Assembly (NCBI GenBank): GCA_947503885.1
Contig: CANNFD010000001.1
Location: forward strand, 310,001-374,000
Origin: an uncultured Olleya sp.
GTDB lineage: Bacteria; Bacteroidota; Bacteroidia; Flavobacteriales; Flavobacteriaceae
Reading direction: 5' to 3'
DNA: 64,000 bases
In this document: positions 61,226 through 64,000 of the stretch, in pieces
Layout: every line of letters begins with the position of its first letter
Numbering within the stretch: the stretch's first letter is position 1
Made by a program: the position numbers and the translations under genes
The notes under the pieces: generated by a model
The model's database searches: none
Seen by the model: the letters and a program-made list of their open reading frames with translations, nothing else
What the model was told of the DNA's origin: nothing

Positions 61226-63655
61226 ATGGCGAAAGCAAAAAAACAAACTAAAACCAAAAAGAAAGTAGGCTTTAAAACACCTAACTTAACCCTTACAAGT
61301 CAGCAAAAGCTGGTGCTTGGAAGCTTTTTGATTATTTTAGGCATCTTGTTTTTTGTTGCCTTTTTATCCTTCTTATTTACTGGTAAAATAGACCAAAGCG
61401 CATTAAGCGAATTTGGATCTAGAGACGTCCAAGCCTCAAACTGGCTTAGTAAGCTTGGTGCTTGGATTAGCGATTTGTTTATACAACGTGGGTTTGGGGT
61501 TGCCTCCTTTATCTTTTCTGGACTTACCTTTTTATCTGGTATTTATGTCTTAACCGATTTAAACAAAACTAAATTACGTAAACACTGGTTTTGGGGTGTT
61601 TTAGTAGTGATTTGGATCTCTGTATTCTTTGGATTTTTTACGCACAAAAATGATAGCCTTTCCGGAACCATCGGTTTTGAAATTAATAGCTTTTTTCAAG
61701 ATTATATAGGTAAAATAGGGACTATCCTATTACTCGCTTTTGCTTTTATCTCTTATTTAGCGATTCGTTTTAAGTTTACACCACAACGTATTGCAGCGAT
61801 ATTTAAAAGAGCAAAAAATAATATTAAGGACGATTTTAAAGAAGATTTTGTACCTGTAGATAATTCGTATTCTGACGAAGCTGAAGCAATGAAATCAGCA
61901 TTTGAAGTAAATAAAAAGGTCGAACCTACCATATCAAATCATTCAAAAATAGAATCTAATACAGAAATAGAACTTACCCAAGACACGCCTAAAAAAGAGG
62001 CTACTACTGAAAAATCTGAACATAAAATAGAAATTGAAGTTCCTAAAGCTGAAACTGAAGAACCTCAGGTAGAAATGGAAGTTGAAGCAACAAAAGAGGA
62101 AATTTCTGAAACTGATAATTTAGCCAATAAACTAGTCGAAGATTTTGGACAATTTGACCCTACTTTAGAGCTGGGCAACTACCAGTTTCCGCCTTTAGAC
62201 CTACTTAAAAAGTATGATAACGAAGGAGTTACAATCAATCAAGAAGAATTAGAAGAAAATAAAAACCGAATTGTAGACACTTTAAATAACTACAAGATTG
62301 GTATTTCTAGTATAAAAGCAACCATAGGTCCAACAGTAACCTTATACGAGATTGTTCCAGAAGCTGGTATCCGTATCTCTAAAATTAAAAACCTAGAAGA
62401 CGATATTGCGTTATCATTATCAGCGCTAGGAATACGTATTATTGCACCAATTCCTGGTAAAGGAACCATTGGTATTGAAGTTCCAAATAAAAATGCAACC
62501 ATAGTTTCCATGCGTTCTGTGATTGCTTCACAAAAATTTCAAAAAACAGAAATGCACTTACCAATAGCAATTGGTAAAACGATTAGTAACGAGACCTTGG
62601 TAATTGACTTAGCCAAAATGCCTCACCTATTAATGGCTGGTGCAACAGGTCAAGGTAAATCTGTAGGTTTAAATGCAGTACTAACCTCTTTATTATACAA
62701 AAAGCACCCTGCAGAAGTAAAGTTTGTTTTAGTTGACCCTAAAAAAGTAGAGTTAACTTTATTTAATAAAATTGAAAGACATTATTTAGCAAAGCTTCCT
62801 GATGAAGCAGAGGCTATTATAACAGACAACACTAAGGTTATACATACCCTAAACTCGTTATGTATCGAGATGGACAACCGTTACGAAATGCTTAAAAATG
62901 CATTATGTCGTAATATTGTAGAGTATAACACCAAGTTTAAAGCCCGTAAATTAAATCCAAACGATGGTCATGCCTATTTACCATATATTGTTTTGGTAGT
63001 GGATGAGTTTGCCGATTTAATTATGACTGCAGGTAAAGAAGTAGAAACCCCTGTAGCACGTCTTGCACAACTAGCACGTGCAATTGGCATCCACTTAATT
63101 ATTGCAACGCAACGACCGTCTGTAAACGTAATTACAGGTATTATAAAAGCCAACTTCCCAGCACGTATTGCTTTTAGAGTGTCTAGTAAAATAGATTCTA
63201 GAACCATTTTAGATGCAGGAGGTGCGGATCAATTAATTGGACGTGGTGACATGTTATATACTCAAGGTAATGATATGATACGTATACAATGTGCGTTTGT
63301 AGACACGCCAGAGGTAGAAAAAATTGTCGATTTTATTGGTGGTCAAAAAGCCTATCCTGATGCATACTTACTTCCAGAATATGTTGGAGAAGAGAATGGC
63401 ACAAGTCTTGATGTAGATATATCAGACAGAGATGTTTTGTTTAAAGATGCTGCCGAAATTATTGTTACAGCACAACAAGGATCTGCGTCTTTATTACAAC
63501 GTAAATTAAAACTTGGTTACAATCGTGCAGGTCGTTTAATAGACCAATTAGAAGCAGCAGGTATTGTTGGTGGTTTTGAAGGTAGTAAAGCTAGACAGGT
63601 TTTAGTAACGGATTTAGTAGCACTTGATCAACTATTAGAAAACGAAAAAAAATAA
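61226..63655 (+). CDS. ftsK: DNA translocase FtsK
   Basis: The 809-residue protein has four N-terminal membrane helices (about 28-185) and an acidic, Glu/Thr-rich linker (about 205-300). The RecA-like motor has Walker A GATGQGKS at 472-479 and Walker B VLVVDEFADLIMTAG near 595, and RPSVNVITGIIKANFPARIAFRVSS. The C-terminal gamma winged-helix (LLQRKLKLGYNRAGRLIDQLEAAGIVG) binds KOPS-like DNA. It pumps chromosome termini at the division septum. The linker is short compared with E. coli FtsK. The lolA gene starts 14 bp later. Confidence 0.97.
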   Translation: MAKAKKQTKTKKKVGFKTPNLTLTSQQKLVLGSFLIILGILFFVAFLSFLFTGKIDQSALSEFGSRDVQASNWLSKLGAWISDLFIQRGFGVASFIFSGLTFLSGIYVLTDLNKTKLRKHWFWGVLVVIWISVFFGFFTHKNDSLSGTIGFEINSFFQDYIGKIGTILLLAFAFISYLAIRFKFTPQRIAAIFKRAKNNIKDDFKEDFVPVDNSYSDEAEAMKSAFEVNKKVEPTISNHSKIESNTEIELTQDTPKKEATTEKSEHKIEIEVPKAETEEPQVEMEVEATKEEISETDNLANKLVEDFGQFDPTLELGNYQFPPLDLLKKYDNEGVTINQEELEENKNRIVDTLNNYKIGISSIKATIGPTVTLYEIVPEAGIRISKIKNLEDDIALSLSALGIRIIAPIPGKGTIGIEVPNKNATIVSMRSVIASQKFQKTEMHLPIAIGKTISNETLVIDLAKMPHLLMAGATGQGKSVGLNAVLTSLLYKKHPAEVKFVLVDPKKVELTLFNKIERHYLAKLPDEAEAIITDNTKVIHTLNSLCIEMDNRYEMLKNALCRNIVEYNTKFKARKLNPNDGHAYLPYIVLVVDEFADLIMTAGKEVETPVARLAQLARAIGIHLIIATQRPSVNVITGIIKANFPARIAFRVSSKIDSRTILDAGGADQLIGRGDMLYTQGNDMIRIQCAFVDTPEVEKIVDFIGGQKAYPDAYLLPEYVGEENGTSLDVDISDRDVLFKDAAEIIVTAQQGSASLLQRKLKLGYNRAGRLIDQLEAAGIVGGFEGSKARQVLVTDLVALDQLLENEKK

Positions 63656-63669
63656 ATTACATTTAAAAA

Positions 63670-64000
63670 ATGAAAAAAGTATTAGTATTATTTTTATTAG
63701 CAACCAGTACTATTTTTGCTCAAGACAATGAAGCAAAAAAATTACTTGATGATGTATCTTTAAAAGCAAAAAGCTACACTAACATCTCCATTGACTTTAA
63801 ATATGTTTTAGAAAATTCTGAAGAAAATATAAAACAAGAAACTAAAGGAAGCGTTGTTATGGAAGGCGAAAAATACCTTCTTAATATTTTAGGAATCACT
63901 CGTATTTATGATGGCAAAAACATTTATAGTATCAGCTCGGAAGACGAAGAAGTAACCATCTCTAAGGGGAGTGATCAAGATGAAAGCACTATTACACCTA
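63670..64000 (+). CDS. lolA: Outer-membrane lipoprotein carrier protein LolA, 3' truncated by the window
   Basis: From ATG 63670, 110 residues are visible before the window ends. The signal peptide (KKVLVLFLLATSTIFAQ) is followed by EAKKLLDDVSLKAKSYTNISIDFKYVLENS, TKGSVVMEGEKYLLNILGITRIYDGKNIYS. This is the half-barrel pattern of LolA, which shuttles lipoproteins through the periplasm. It lies 14 bp after ftsK, a pairing common in Bacteroidota and also known in Proteobacteria. The 3' part is outside the window, so nothing can be said about its end. Confidence 0.88.
   Translation, partial: MKKVLVLFLLATSTIFAQDNEAKKLLDDVSLKAKSYTNISIDFKYVLENSEENIKQETKGSVVMEGEKYLLNILGITRIYDGKNIYSISSEDEEVTISKGSDQDESTITP

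Noticed and set aside
61226-61240. GGCGAAAGC at the ftsK start as another palindrome copy
   Set aside because: Only the GCGAAAGC core is present and it reflects the MAKAKK codons.
1-64000. tRNA or rRNA genes, intact IS elements or prophage
   Set aside because: I looked for T-loop and anticodon-arm patterns, transposase motifs and terminal repeats around an ORF, and found none.

Overview
The window is a contiguous piece of an AT-rich chromosome from a member of the Flavobacteriaceae (Bacteroidota). The evidence is indirect but consistent: menaquinone is the quinone being made, promoters match the Bacteroidota -7 element TAnnTTTG, secreted proteins end their signal peptides in -SQ or -AQ, one very large protein carries a type IX secretion (T9SS) C-terminal sorting domain, and Shine-Dalgarno sequences are mostly absent. 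I cannot name the genus. No rRNA, tRNA, CRISPR array, phage or intact insertion sequence is visible. Nearly everything is chromosomal housekeeping, with small lineage-specific islands.

Layout. 1-4.9 kb: end of an acyl-CoA carboxylase beta gene, then three envelope proteins of unknown function, two of them tandem paralogs. 4.9-7.1 kb: a von Willebrand A protein with a fused TonB-plug domain. 7.1-19.8 kb: the menaquinone region on the minus strand in three blocks (menI-like/menF/menD; menB/menA/metal-dependent hydrolase; menC/CPBP protease/menE), interrupted by an SDR, two small paralogous proteins, a CvfB-like S1 protein and a DUF2853 protein. 19.9-22.6 kb: a membrane-anchored protein with HipA/Fam20-like kinase motifs, a decayed pseudogene and a nitronate monooxygenase. 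22.8-30 kb: dnaK, serine dehydratase, an NTF2-like protein, panB, an RluA-type pseudouridine synthase, a nested inverted-repeat element and an aldehyde dehydrogenase. 29.9-32.7 kb: an operon of a small anchored protein, two near-duplicate seven-helix membrane proteins and a histidine kinase without a response regulator. 32.7-42.6 kb: yifB, two hydrolases, a 14-repeat VCBS/T9SS protein and adenine deaminase. 42.7-51.3 kb: dsbD, tilS and a pabB-like gene; then an aldose epimerase, a DEAD-box helicase and lpd. 51.3-64 kb: a beta-barrel protein, PAS-LuxR and Lrp regulators, a methionine gamma-lyase-like enzyme, nhaC, a peroxiredoxin/thioredoxin/DUF6952 operon, two beta-propeller lipoproteins, tpx, dgkA, ftsK and the start of lolA.

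How the genes fit together. The men genes account for most of the path from chorismate to demethylmenaquinone; menH and the final methyltransferase are not here. Peroxiredoxin plus thioredoxin, and Tpx, form thiol-based peroxide defence. The Lrp regulator is divergent from the sulfur amino-acid lyase. The heat-shock gene dnaK has a -24/-12 type promoter beside a palindrome.

The most unusual signals are not genes. (1) A short GC-rich palindrome with core TTCMGCGAAAGC recurs nine times, inside seven coding positions and two intergenic ones. (2) A 15-mer palindromic operator candidate is shared, with one mismatch, by two distant promoters. (3) An 89-bp element of three nested inverted repeats lies after the pseudouridine synthase gene. 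(4) The 7TM-7TM-histidine kinase operon looks like a split membrane sensor.
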